A stretch of DNA of 64,000 bases from Siphonodentalium dalli (taxonomy: Eukaryota; Mollusca; Scaphopoda; Gadilida; Siphonodentaliidae). The DNA lies in assembly GCA_032622095.1 (NCBI GenBank), contig CP136062.1, positions 161,442,875 to 161,506,874 on the forward strand, written 5' to 3'. Shown here one piece after another: positions 24,301 to 34,940 of the stretch (position 1 is its first letter; each line of letters opens with the position of its first letter). The notes under the pieces were generated by a model. It was not told where the DNA came from, ran no database searches, and worked only from the letters and a program-made list of their open reading frames with translations. A program made the position numbers and the translations under genes.

Positions 24301-24822
24301 CGGCCCATCTGCCGAAGGCAGTTGCCGAGGCGCGGAGCGTCGAGTGGGGGAGGGTCCGGGAGGGGTGCGTGAGATTTTTTTTGCGATTTACAGCTGAGAG
24401 TTACCGTTAAAATCTCGAGATTAATGGGGTCTTTACGTGGTGTTATATGATGCTGACAAGTTCATTTAATGACAAAATTACGATTAGCCATGCGTCGACA
24501 GATAAGTAGAACCATTGAGCATCCTACGTCTGATAACCTATTTATTATTACCGGTTAACTTGATCTCCAACTGAACTCCAACTCGATTTAGAGACTGATA
24601 ACTAGAATGGTAAACTGAATTTTACCCAAAATTTCAATGTCTTATAATTCCGACGAAGTTGCCACTTATACGGATGGTGGAGTGACCCCAGGCGGTCATT
24701 TTGATATAAGGTTCATCATTTTCCAATGAACGATGCTCGCGGAATAACAGCAATGTATAGTATAGCTCATATGTCCCATTTGTATGGCCACTGATGTTTT
24801 CGTGTTCTACATGTAGTTATGT
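21336..24822. other. Intergenic, nothing recognised; GC-rich patch at 24255-24370
   Basis: Open frames such as 22810-23034 have no recognisable domain. At 24255-24370 a GC-rich patch begins GAGGCGGACTGGGCCG and contains self-complementary CCGGCCC words; this looks like the end of a DNA transposon, but no partner end was found. Confidence 0.35.
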
Positions 24823-25106
24823 AGGCATGCGGGTACGGCTTAGCTCACGGACTACTCCCACCCTACATCGCTTCAACGCGACTGTTTGAGTTGACCCGGC
24901 TCAATCAATCGGACGGTCACACTTCTTTAAAGTGTTTCAGATTGCTTTATTTTTATCTGTTTGTCTCCCTGTCGTCTGCGGTTTAAATTTCTGGATCTAG
25001 TTCTTCCAATGTGTAGAGAATGGTTCACGCTGTTGGTGGCCAAATTGGCTAATGACTAATTGTTTTGGAAACCCGCAAAAGGAAATTCCATTTGGCCAAA
25101 CTGTTT
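24823..25106. repeat. Dispersed repeat R, copy 1
   Basis: About 280 bp homologous to 56781-57050. Shared phrases include CGACTGTTTGAGTTGACCCG, TTTGTCTCCCTGTCGTCTGC, GGTTCACGCTGTTG and GGAAATTCCATTTG. A third, partial copy lies at 32924-33140. Element type unknown; no terminal repeats were identified. Confidence 0.65.
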
Positions 25107-26606
25107 AGTCCATGAGATAGGGGGCAAAGGTTTTATTGCTTAATATGATAGTAAGATCTGTTCTGATCAAAATCTCACTTGTTGGCCCTTGATTTAGGAG
25201 TCCGTTTTCATAAAGCGTTACATACATCGCACTATATTTTGGTGGGAATTTCAAACTCACTTTCAGATGAAATATATTCACCATGATTCGAGTCTAAATT
25301 GAACTTATTATTACTTATACGATTTTATACATTCATATTGATGATATTCTTACTGGGCGTTTGTGTAAGCAAAAGAGTTAGCACCAATTATTTATTCGTT
25401 TTTATATTTTGGTTGCCGATTTGCGACAAACTGTTCAGCTTTGTTGTCAAATTTGTACTGGCACAGTGCCTCGCCGGCAGACTGAATATAAACAGGATCG
25501 CATGATAAATGCCACAAACCTCCACAATGAAAATCACAACCCGACAATTAGCAGGTCTACAAGTTACTTTAGGCCTACAAAAACATGGATGATTTGTATC
25601 TTGTTATTGTTACAAATGTAGCGCCGACGAAGGCACCCAGACAGCAGGTGAAATGTTCCAGAACGAATGACAAAATGTATCCTTACCTGCACCAATTTCA
25701 AAGAGTTACCACAGAAGCACCAGTGTAACATTTCCGATGTCACAACTATGTCAATTGTAATTGTTGCATGATATTTGCAAACAATACACAATCCGTTGAA
25801 GCAGTTACTCTCCCGTCGCGTCGATCAGGGTGTGCATGGTTTTGCATGTCATTGAGTCATGTCAAAAATTCAGTGACGAATTTCATCATCTTTTGCTTTA
25901 AAACTGCTTTTTTTTTGGTTGATAACGTATATTGAATACAGTTATTTCAAAGTGTACATATACAGTATAGCTCCAAATTATTTGGGAAAGTTGGTTCTGC
26001 ATGTTTCGTCTTTAAATGAGTGTGTTTGTCGACCGATCGATTTTCGAGCCTCGCTTTCGTTATTAAAGAATATTTGTATGGAAGACCGAGATGTCATGCA
26101 ACACATTTATACACGCGCAATGGGAGAAGATAACTTTTGTGTATTTTTACTAATAAACAAAATTTATGATAAGTTTTTAGGTGTGTTACATGTTGACATT
26201 CCACCACCGCCGTATCGAGAGGGTCTCGAATCGGGGTGGGACACCATAGGGAGGGAGCAGTGGAGAGGTAGGCGTGTGACACCCTCACCCCAAATCCATT
26301 GGGTACCATAAATTTCCAGTGAAATTTCTACCTGTATTCCTACCTATATAAGATATACATACAAACGCTTTATATATACTGAAGTACTGAAAAATTGGTC
26401 CCAGGAAGTACAAATTTTGTATTTTTCGCCTGTAGAGGACCCAATTTCGAATTATTTTCCAGGGCAAGCCCCCCCCCCCCAAGTTTTGATCCAACCAAAT
26501 ATGACACACACCTCACATGCTACAATATAATCATGAAATATGAATTAGAGTCTGTTTTGTAAGTACAAACTATACAAAAAGGTGGTATTATTACTTACTA
26601 GGTCTC
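25107..26606. other. Intergenic, nothing recognised
   Basis: The open frame at 25919-26311 (130 residues) has no recognisable domain or homology to other frames here and is probably chance. A run of about 12 Cs lies near 26470. Confidence 0.35.
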
Positions 26607-26730
26607 TTCACGTGGTACGGGTTTTTACATACCGCTACCCGACGCCAGTCGTATACGGTATCCCTTTCACGAGGCCAAAGGGGATGGGGTACGACTGGCT
26701 GAGGGTATGTAAAAACACGTACCACCTGAA
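26607..26730. repeat. Hairpin MITE-like inverted repeat
   Basis: About 45-bp arms: GTGGTACGGGTTTTTACATA with CGACGCCAGTCGTA on the left is the imperfect complement of TACGACTGGCTGAGGGTATG with TAAAAACACGTACCAC on the right. The loop is about 35 bp. The unit could fold into a long stem in RNA or single-stranded DNA. Confidence 0.7.
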
Positions 26731-27095
26731 CAGACACAGGTCAACGATTTTATCTATTGATTACCTATGCTTAGTAGCATCCACCAAAACTAAACAAGGA
26801 GTTGCATAAATTTCTTTAAGAGAGTTGAGAACACAAGTCAATGAAAATTACTCTGTAGTATTTTATAGAGTGAGGCTAACACGTGGTAAAAAAATATTTT
26901 TAGTAGCAATATTTTCCATAATGATGCTACCACGTGGTATGGGAAATTTTTGAGTGGTTGGGCGGGGTCGTAAAAAATTTACAAGACACGATACTCCAGG
27001 GGGTGTGGGTCCCGCAGCCGGACCATTTTTAAAAATCCACTTTCTGCATATTTGTTCACTGATAAAAAAAGACATGCGTAAATTATCTCATCAGT

Positions 27096-27350
27096 GCTTA
27101 CTTAAAGGTACGGTTGGCCTTGGCGGTGGGTATCCTGTGAAAATATTTCCACCCGTCAAAAACCGCCACAAACAGAAAGAACATCAAAATGTAGACAGAC
27201 TTTGTCCGTATACAAATAAGAAATATCGCATAAACAGTATGTTATTGTCATATTTTTGACCATTGTCATGTAAACAAAAGCCTAAAAAGTTACTTTTCTG
27301 GTGTTTGTTTATATTATGATGGTAAATATAAAGAGCGTTCTTTGTGGGAT
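27096..27350. repeat. Dispersed repeat Q, copy 1
   Basis: Starts CTTAAAGGTACGGTTGGCCT and is homologous to 32391-32590. Shared phrases are AAACCGCCA or AAACCACCA, AAGCAGAAAGAA-like, CGCATAAAxAG, TAAACAAAAGCC, and TGTGGGATAA at the end. An inverted CCTTTAAG occurs near 27595, so the parent may be a DNA transposon with CTTAAAGG ends, but no target duplication was found. Confidence 0.5.
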
Positions 27351-28914
27351 AATTCCTTATATGGAACGAATAAAGAGCGTTTATGCCATTTGTGTGTGAT
27401 TAGCCAGCAGCATTGTGTTGTCTTCTGTAACACTATCAGGCTCTTGCTTAGGTAAAATATAGTAAATCTTTATGATAACATGCTGTTTACGCGATGGTCA
27501 TGGTATATATGAACGAAACTGTATGCGTTTTAATGGTTTTCTGTTTACGGTGATTGGAACAAATATGAATATTTTCGACAACTAAGGCCTCACGTGCCTT
27601 TAAGAACATCAACGGTATAAGATATGAGTGTTATTTGCTTTGAAAATCATTAATTATGTTTCGGGGTTGGGTGGAAATATGTGGGTTTCAATGAATACGG
27701 TTACATACATGTACCATGTATCTTTCAACCAATCAGATGAATGAATGCACACTAGTCAATAGATAAATGTATATATCCCCATACTCTATATGTTCAGTGA
27801 TCAGTATCTACATGCAAGGCTGCAGCGGTGAATTTATAAAAATGAATTTCAAATTGTGAGAGCCATCCATAAACGCCTTCAGTGCGCCTTCAATGCACCC
27901 CATGTGGCCTTCGTGATAATTATGTATGTGACATATCGATATGGGACACCTCTGACTGGAATTGATGGCTCCTTTTGTTTGGCTATAAAGACCATAATCT
28001 ACAACTATCGTATCGAAATGTTGACCAACGCAATGAACGAAGTGGGGAGAGGGGTCCAACACACCCTTCTTTATAATATGTCTCTGACTTCTGCGTATGA
28101 AAGGAATGTTTTTGTCAATTGTATTTTAAAATTGTTTCCGTTGAAATTTCAGTTTCTGTTTTGTTTCGAAATATTTTAAAGAGAAGACAGTGATAGTTGA
28201 GGACACCGACAGAAAGGTGCCGTTTGTCAAATATTGAGTTCGACTGTGCTGCCAAGATACCTCAATGTCATTTTATTTCATAAATAAAATAGAGAAGATT
28301 TAAATTTATTCAAATTTGGATTAATGTTATAGTTGAATATAAATTTAATATAGGTGAAATACATATTTTAACTAAATAAAGTATTATGTCCAAAACCTTA
28401 AGTCCTACTCGCATTGAGTGAGCTTCGTGGACAAATTATTTACATATTATATTGTTCATATTTCCGACTGATAGCCCGTAAAAGACATACACTTGAATGA
28501 TCACCTGATAGTATCTTTTTTGTTTTTATATTTATTTATTTACATAATAAATTAGATGTGTTAACTAAGACACAATGTCTGACTTTCAGACATGAATGCT
28601 GGTAATGAGTGTCAACTGGACTGCCTATTTTGGCCATATAGCCGATGGGACTGGGGCACTTTTACACCTACAAGGGACTACAGTTAAAGATGCCACATGT
28701 GTATGGAATGATGATATCTCCCAGACGATGTCCACACATTGGAATGGTGGTCTTCGCGGTGGCTACCATCGAGTCTGCTACCAGACCTACACACACAAGA
28801 AGACTTTGGACCGAAAAAGAAAATTGAGCCTGCGGGATGTGACAACATCGAAGGTGACCCCTGCCGAAAAAGAATCGACGGTCGCCGATTGTCCGCTCCG
28901 ACGTTTAGTATTAC
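27351..28914. other. Intergenic, no recognisable gene
   Basis: Open frames at 27856-28179 (plus), 27808-28062 (minus) and 28596-29057 (plus, 153 residues) were inspected. None shows a domain I recognise, nor a splice-site context good enough to call an exon. Confidence 0.35.
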
Positions 28915-29369
28915 GAAATCGTTTCAAGACTATCGTCAGCAATCACCACTCAAATTATCATTCGTTAATATGTAGTAACTTTGCCAGAATGTGTATGAAT
29001 AACAAGTTATCAAACTTCACACACATGTTTATATACTTATCACGACAATGGCGATAAGCTGCTAACACGGCGTCCTTTCTTTATCAAATACAATGGTTTA
29101 CTGATTTGTAGTTATCCGTTGTCAATCTTGTTCAGTTTTGTTAGTGCACTTATACCCGTTATGGCGCGGGCAACAAAGAAAACACATTATAAAGAGCGTA
29201 CATCTAAGTCGATTTAGGTTCATATAGAGCGGAAAAATAATAATGCCGATATGGTCTTATTTGTGTTTTTGAAATAAGTTCAATATGATCTTATTTTCAG
29301 GAGAACAGGCAGCGGCGGTATTGGTGCCCATACGTACCGTGCCGAATATAACTTCTAATATTACGTCGT

Positions 29370-29606
29370 GTGACGTTAATTTAACCAACTAACATTATGC
29401 ATTCGAGTTTTACAAGTCGAATACGTGTACCAGTGTAAATATCCTTGTTTAACCATACAATTAACACCTACGGGTCCCGTGGCTGAAGTGTGACGTGATT
29501 TTACCCAACTAACATTATGCATTCGAGATTCACAAGTTGAATGCATGTACCAGTGTAAATATCCTTGTTTCACCATACAATTAACACCTACCGGTCCAGT
29601 GGCTGA
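29370..29606. repeat. Tandem duplication of the lectin exon's 3' end and donor
   Basis: Two adjacent copies of about 118 bp (roughly 29370-29487 and 29488-29606) share CCAACTAACATTATGCATTC, ACCAGTGTAAATATCCTTG and CCATACAATTAACACCTAC. The right copy contains the real end of the lectin exon and its donor. The left copy carries a duplicate of the donor region (GGACCC then GTAGGTG on the minus strand) in what would be intron. The corresponding place in the 57.6 kb segment is single copy. Confidence 0.75.
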
Positions 29607-29798
29607 ACTGTGACTCCAGAAGTTGTCCAAGGCCATCGAGCATCACACGACTTGTCACAGATATAAAGTGAGCACTTGGGTCGTCAGCGTGACAATAAGT
29701 CAGGGCATCGTCTGCGTACTTTTTCAAGGGATAGTACTTCAAGCAATAGTCCTCGCCATCAATAGTGTACCATTCATAGTCGAGATCGATCCGACAAA
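29592..29798 (-). CDS. C-type lectin-like domain, N-terminal half (internal exon), paralog 1
   Basis: A 207-bp exon encoding the first half of a C-type lectin-like domain, starting at the N-terminal cysteine (CRIDLDYEWYTIDGEDYCLK) and continuing through KKYADDALTYCHADD and AHFISVTSR to FSHWTG. These match the family's opening strand, second cysteine, alpha-1 region and Leu-x-Ser-Ile-x-Ser-like segment. Boundaries come from an acceptor (TTTGGCGTTTTCAG, minus strand) and a donor (GGACCG followed by GTAGGTG). Both junctions are phase 1, a symmetrical exon of the kind used in exon shuffling. The phase and the expected following residues fit the exon at 642-886, but they are 28.7 kb apart. The paralog at 57664-57870 has the same length and splice sites. 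No signal-peptide exon is visible within 5 kb. Confidence 0.8.
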
Positions 29799-30280
29799 CT
29801 GAAAACGCCAAAGATAAATGTGAATGGTGAGTCTGGAACATGGTCTTTTACTGAAATCAGTCACAGGGCTGACAAAATAGGAGCCCTATCCGTGCCTCAC
29901 TGGGCGGCGGTCATTTTGGTTCAATGGTTGTAATATGTAATATGTAATATGTGGCCACCATACAACGACGGGGCCGAGAAATGACACAAGGACCATATTG
30001 CGGGATTTATGTGAAATAAATAAGTACGCTGGGCGAAACTGCTGCTTTTGGTTTGTCCGACTCATTGTTTATTGTTTTAGTTTTTGTTGTCTTCAGCAAA
30101 TCCGGTGACGTCTTACCGGATATACATAATGTCAACTTGTCAAGATTGAACATGCGCTAATATGAAATTGTTGTGCAAATTATTTTGTTCAAATCCATAT
30201 ATGTTTTTAAAGATGGCTACTTCGAAACCAGTTTAGACGTCACGACATATCATTGCCAAAAAGTTGTCTGCAAAAAAACC

Positions 30281-31174
30281 AGTCATAGCCCCACGAATGA
30301 GTTATCTTTTTTATATTCTTTTCCTTCTCACGAGTGCATGACATACAGACACATCGCATGCTTGTTCTGGAGTTACATGTAATTATTGTTTTTGGTATGG
30401 AAACGTCAGTGTGGACTGCAAACGATTAAAGCTATGCACATATCCATAGTTGTCTGATGCGCATTCAGGCGCTCCGTGCTCAACGTGTAATTCATGCACA
30501 ACTTGTAGGTGTGTCTATGGAATATTAGAGAATATGTTACATAAATGTAATTGTGTGTGCACGTGAGTTCGGGTAAATGCGTGAGTGTGCGTGTGTGCGT
30601 TCGTGTATATGTGCATGTATATGTCATCTAAGCGGACTTGCATCTGATTAATCTGGCCACAGGTGTTTGTATACATACAAGTGGATGGGGCATATTCCTG
30701 GCCTCATGTATTGACTGAGGACAAGGTATCAGGCTACCAGTGTTACAGTCTTCTCTACGATTATTGTGATGTTTCGTTGTTTGAGGCGCTATCAAAATCT
30801 TGCGAGTTTTATTGGTTTATGAAAGAACGTCAGTTACTCTTGGAAATAACTACACTGCACGTTGAAATCACTGACCCATGTTAAATGTTAAGCAACTGCT
30901 AAATAGTCATAGACTCACGTTGTAATAATTTTGTGAATTAATGTCACTTTATTTGGGGATAAAAACATACAGTTAGATAATTAAACAGTGTGATGATAGT
31001 ATCAGAGTCAGATTGGGATAATCCATTGCGTTAGCGTGAGTTATATAGATTCATCGGTGGCCGGTATTTTGTACCAAAAATTGTAATTTACCCAACCGTT
31101 TTTGGTCATTAAATCAAAGTCAACAAGTAAACAACTATTCTTTGCGGCCCTGCCGTTTGTAGCTTGTAATTTAC
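30281..31174. other. Intergenic, nothing recognised
   Basis: A weak GT/CA-rich patch lies near 30540-30620. The open frame at 30663-30884 has no recognisable domain. Confidence 0.35.
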
Positions 31175-31445
31175 ATGTTGATGCTGCCGCTGCTGTTGAC
31201 GTTGGTGATGTTGTTGCTGTTGTTGCTGTTGTTCTTGTTGATGTCGTTGCTTTTGACGTTGTCGTTGTTGTTGCTGCCGGTGTTGTTGCTGCTGTTGTTG
31301 TTGCTGTTGGTGTTGTTGCTGATGTTGCTGTTGTTTCTGCTGGTGTTGTTGCTGGTGTTGCTGCTGGTGTTGCTGCTGCTGGTGTTGCTGCTGTTGTTGC
31401 TGCTGGTGTTGTTGTTGTTGTTGCTGTTGTTATTGATGTTTTTGC
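31175..31445. repeat. Imperfect GTT/GCT triplet repeat
   Basis: About 270 bp of TTG/CTG/GTT triplets. The plus strand reads as Leu/Val/Ala-rich frames (31102-31527 and 31175-31477), almost certainly artefacts. On the minus strand one frame is Gln/His-rich with mixed CAA, CAG and CAC codons and stays open from about 31433 to 31119, without an ATG or convincing splice sites. A low-complexity poly-Gln exon is possible but not supported further. Confidence 0.75.
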
Positions 31446-32390
31446 ATTTAATTGTTTGGTTGTTGCTGCTGCAGTAGGTGTTCTCTCTATCGACTGTGTT
31501 GTTACTGGTGTTGTTTGGGTATCTTAAATAAACGGTAATGTTAGTCTATAGTCTCTGGAGCTCTCCAGCAATGTTCACAAACACCTCTATGACTTAATTG
31601 TGAAAGGTAGAATATAGCACTACCTACAGGTATAGCCACGCCATCATAAGTACTGCTCGAAACAGCTTGAAATGAAAATAATTCCCAACAATTATTCCGA
31701 TCCAGTAAAAAAGTAATGCCGGTGGAAAAACTCAATCAAATTAACGTCAACGAGAACACAGCTAATCTGATGGCATTAGATAGTGTGATTTGCCATCGGA
31801 ATTAAAACTAGACGTACAATTTCCTTACCATTTCCTATATTTCAAATTGGATATTCTCAAAATATACTAGTAGTAGCCAACACATATACAATAATCGTAC
31901 AATGCTACACACATAATGCAAAGTGGATCGGGTGCCAGGTTACTAAACTTGTAATAAGCCCTTTTCCCTTTCAACGTTTTCGAGTGGCGCGAAGTAATTG
32001 ATCTCGTCGTGTGGATGCAGGCTGTATGGAGCAGACTCGATGCAGAGGGGTGTTGCTTTAATAGTTGCAATTTATTCCAGTTTGCTACTCGGAATATAAT
32101 ATACGTTATGTATATACATACCATTCTGGAGGAACCTTGGGCAATGATATCCAGACAGATTAAGTTGTGTCAGCACGCATATCTCTTCTGCCTCGCATGG
32201 ACTCGACATGCACGCGTGTCGTATGTCCTGTGAATTCGGAACAAAGAGTTGTCAGTGTATTTCAAATCATCAACAATCAGACAATAAAAGGGACCAACTG
32301 CACGATATACATGTAGTTCTCTAATTCCCTGCACTCGATCGACCGCGCTAGGGCACACATATTCCATTGAATTCATTACATTATTTTAAT
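31446..32390. other. Intergenic, nothing recognised
   Basis: No gene, RNA or repeated element was recognised in either strand. Confidence 0.35.
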
Positions 32391-32590
32391 CTTAAAGATA
32401 CGGTAAGCGTTGACGGTGTGTATTGTTAAAATAGACACATCCGTTAAAACCACCATAAGCAGAAAGAATATTAAGATATACGGATTTTGTTCTTATACCA
32501 ATCATAACTACCGCATAAATAGCATGTTTTTGTCAAGACTGTAAACAGGTGTTAGTAAACAAAAGCCATGTTATGTTACAATATGGTACA
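32391..32590. repeat. Dispersed repeat Q, copy 2
   Basis: Diverged copy of 27096-27350, starting CTTAAAGATACGGTAAGCGT and running to GTGGGATAAG, where it overlaps the left arm of the hairpin element at 32588-32806. Confidence 0.5.
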
Positions 32591-32806
32591 TAAAGAATGT
32601 GGGATAAGCAAAACACTCAACACCGGGGTGATCCCGCTATGTTAACTTTGGTTAAAACTGTACCATGTTGTTGAAAACATACTGTTATATCGTGCTCGCC
32701 AATCATTGCCACTCAATAGTTTTGTGTTCAATAGGTCACAGTGAATCAACCTCCCAAAATTAATCACCACGGTGTTGAGTGTTTTGCTTATCGCACTCTT
32801 TATGTG
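32588..32806. mobile_element. MITE-like element with ~45-bp terminal inverted repeats
   Basis: The left arm (ACATAAAG..TG.GATAAGC with AAAACACTCAACACC) is the complement of the right arm (GGTGTTGAGTGTTTTGC.. CTTTATGT) with about four mismatches in 45. The ~130-bp interior has no coding capacity. The arms share the ATAAAGAG-type end seen in the hairpin at 39789-39893. No target duplication is clear. Confidence 0.7.
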
Positions 32807-32923
32807 CTGTATATAAACAAATGCTTGGGTCACACAATGTGTCTTTTGTGGATAATATCGTATTCATACTATCATTATTCTGTACTATTATACCTCGTAT
32901 GAGGTCGGTAGAATATGCCTACA

Positions 32924-33140
32924 GCCCCACTGCGAGGGATAAGAATCCCCCAATTTGGCACCCTGTTTGCCGTGGGGTGCATCCCGTGAGGTGTGGTTTA
33001 TGAGTCCTGGTGGTACTAGTGTGGTCGCGTCACGTGAAGAATCGGCCCGCTTTGGTCCTGCATCTCTTCAAGACGGGCGTTTGAGTTGACTCGGCTCAAT
33101 CAATCGGATAGTCACGCCTCTCCACAGTGCTTCAGAGTAC
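32924..33140. repeat. Dispersed repeat R, partial copy
   Basis: Starts CAGCCCCACTGCGAGGGAT and aligns with 56655-56900 (CCACTGTGAGGGGATTGGAT, then GTTTGAGTTGACxCGGCTC). It is more diverged than the other two copies and lacks the right-hand part. Confidence 0.55.
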
Positions 33141-34545
33141 ATGTCTGGCATCTGTTGTATTTTTTTCTGGTCTGGTTGTATGTTCTGTTTCTCGTGTAAG
33201 TTGTTTCTGTTGTGTCATGTCTGTTTGCATTTCGTCTTCATGACTATTAAATGTTTCAATCTTGTAATGTTCACGCCTGTCATACTCTGGGGAGGTACTC
33301 GGAAGTTGATATATAACGGATCACCGCTTCAGCTATGTACCAGTCTTTGAAAAGACCGTGATTCGAAGGGTAGTCCGAGACGGCTGCTAGGCTAGTTGTC
33401 GATTATTTGCTTTTCATAGGGCAACTAAAAAAAAAACTTAAGAATGTTCCACAGCCGCTGAGGTTTATCCTCAGTATTTGGTACTTGCTTTGATCCGAAT
33501 ATCAAGAGACCTCTGTACTTGTGATTGGTAAATCGCTACAAAGCATAGCCGAACTTTTATATTCTATCAATCGATCAGGACTGGGCCAGTAGGTGGCTCT
33601 CCTCTGATTGAATGTTCAAGACAAATTCAAGCTGACGTTCTTATGCAATTAACATCTATTGCACAAACACCAGTGTGAACACTCATCGCAAGACATTGAA
33701 CAGTAGCAGAGCCAATTGACAGTTGATGGACAAACAGTTCCTTTGAATAGTTATCTTCTGACCTTCAATCGGTGCGAACATCCACCGACATTGAATGTTT
33801 GGTATATCTGAGCTGGGTTATGAATTCAAGATTGAACGATGTCAGGATGAGAATAATCTGTCATATATAAATGCTAAGAATTGGTCCTCGACCATCTATT
33901 CCACAGGTCTTGTATTCAGCGATTGTGTCTATCACAAAGTGTGAGGTGCCAGTACTCAGACAGAGTCAAACCAAATTCACCAGTATATCACTAGCAACAC
34001 AAGTTGACGAGACCGATATTATTACCATTCCAGAACATGTAGCGCAGGTAATGTATAGTTTCTGCCGTTGAGACATTTCCTCCGAAACAATCGATACAAG
34101 TTGATCCTATCGTTCCAAAACAAAATATCCAACATCAGTCAAATATTTTGACTCTCCGAAACAGAGGTTGATATTTGAGTTTTCAAAGTTCGATACGATA
34201 ATTGGAGAGAAGAAAGCCGTGCCGCAATAATGCAACCAGTATTAAAATATTTCGCAATATATGTGTTTTGAATGTTTGATACACACATAATGGTTTTCCC
34301 GGGTTATGTTCAGGTTATCCGAACACCACGAAAATGACAACTATAGAAAAAATAACGGTACTTTTTCTTAACAGCACCATTTTGTCCTAACAGCATCATA
34401 GAAATTCAGGACCCAAGAGCATCATAGCACATTAGCAGGACCACTTGACAATGGGCGATACCATAGTCATATCCGGTCCGAACATGAGTTATAAAAGGAA
34501 TAACTAGAAAATTTTAACTTTCAAATTGAAAGTTTGATAGATACT
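33141..34545. other. Intergenic, nothing recognised
   Basis: The open frames at 33141-33350 and 33871-34071 have no recognisable domain. No shared repeats were noticed. Confidence 0.35.
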
Positions 34546-34940
34546 TCCATAAATATTCCTATTCCCCAATCCAAACCCTATCCTCAATCTTAACCATTTC
34601 CATACACCAAACATCAACCATAACCATACCTATCCATAACCTATACAATTGCCTTAACCCAAATACTAAATATAACCCTAACCATAACCATTGTTCTAGC
34701 CGTAACCACAACAACATTAATTATTTTAACACTTACTATAAACCTAACCAACCCTAACCCATTACCCTAGCCCTGATTATAACGAATAACCTTAATCATG
34801 GTTATAACCCTGACACTGACACAAGCACTAACACTATGCATAACTATAAGCCTGTTCATAATCCTGACATAATCCATAACTCTAACCATAAAACTAACCC
34901 AATCCTTAAATCTTTTTCTAACCCTAACCATATCCCAAAG
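34546..34940. repeat. Degenerate telomere-like AACCCTA/AACCATA tract
   Basis: About 400 bp dominated by variants of a six- to seven-base word (AACCCTA, AACCATA, AACCCAT, AACCTA) with interspersed substitutions, including several exact CTAACC and CCCTAACC units. The G-rich strand is minus. It is too degenerate to be an active telomere, and unique sequence continues on both sides, so it is an interstitial relic or an independently amplified hexamer repeat. Confidence 0.7.

Larger units (their letters stand above)
28915..30280. repeat. Segmental duplication with lectin exon, copy 1
   Basis: This segment is collinear with 57055-58157, then 62425-62610, then about 63250-63295. Shared anchors in order are CTATCGTCAGCAATCAC, GCACTTATACCCGTTAT, TATAGAGCGGAAAAA, TTTTCAGGAGAACAGGC, the lectin exon with its splice sites, CAAATTATTTTGTTCAAATC and ATCATTGCCAAAAAG. 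The second copy is interrupted by a LINE and by another insertion, so this copy is closer to the ancestral arrangement. Confidence 0.85.

Noticed and set aside
28596-29057. 153-residue plus-strand gene
   Set aside because: No recognisable domain, and the 3' part lies in the duplicated non-coding segment where the frame is not conserved in the second copy.
31175-31477. Poly-Leu and poly-Val/Ala proteins
   Set aside because: Plus-strand reading of the GTT/GCT triplet repeat; no start context or domain.
34546-34940. Chromosome end
   Set aside because: The telomere-like words are highly degenerate and non-repetitive DNA continues on both sides.
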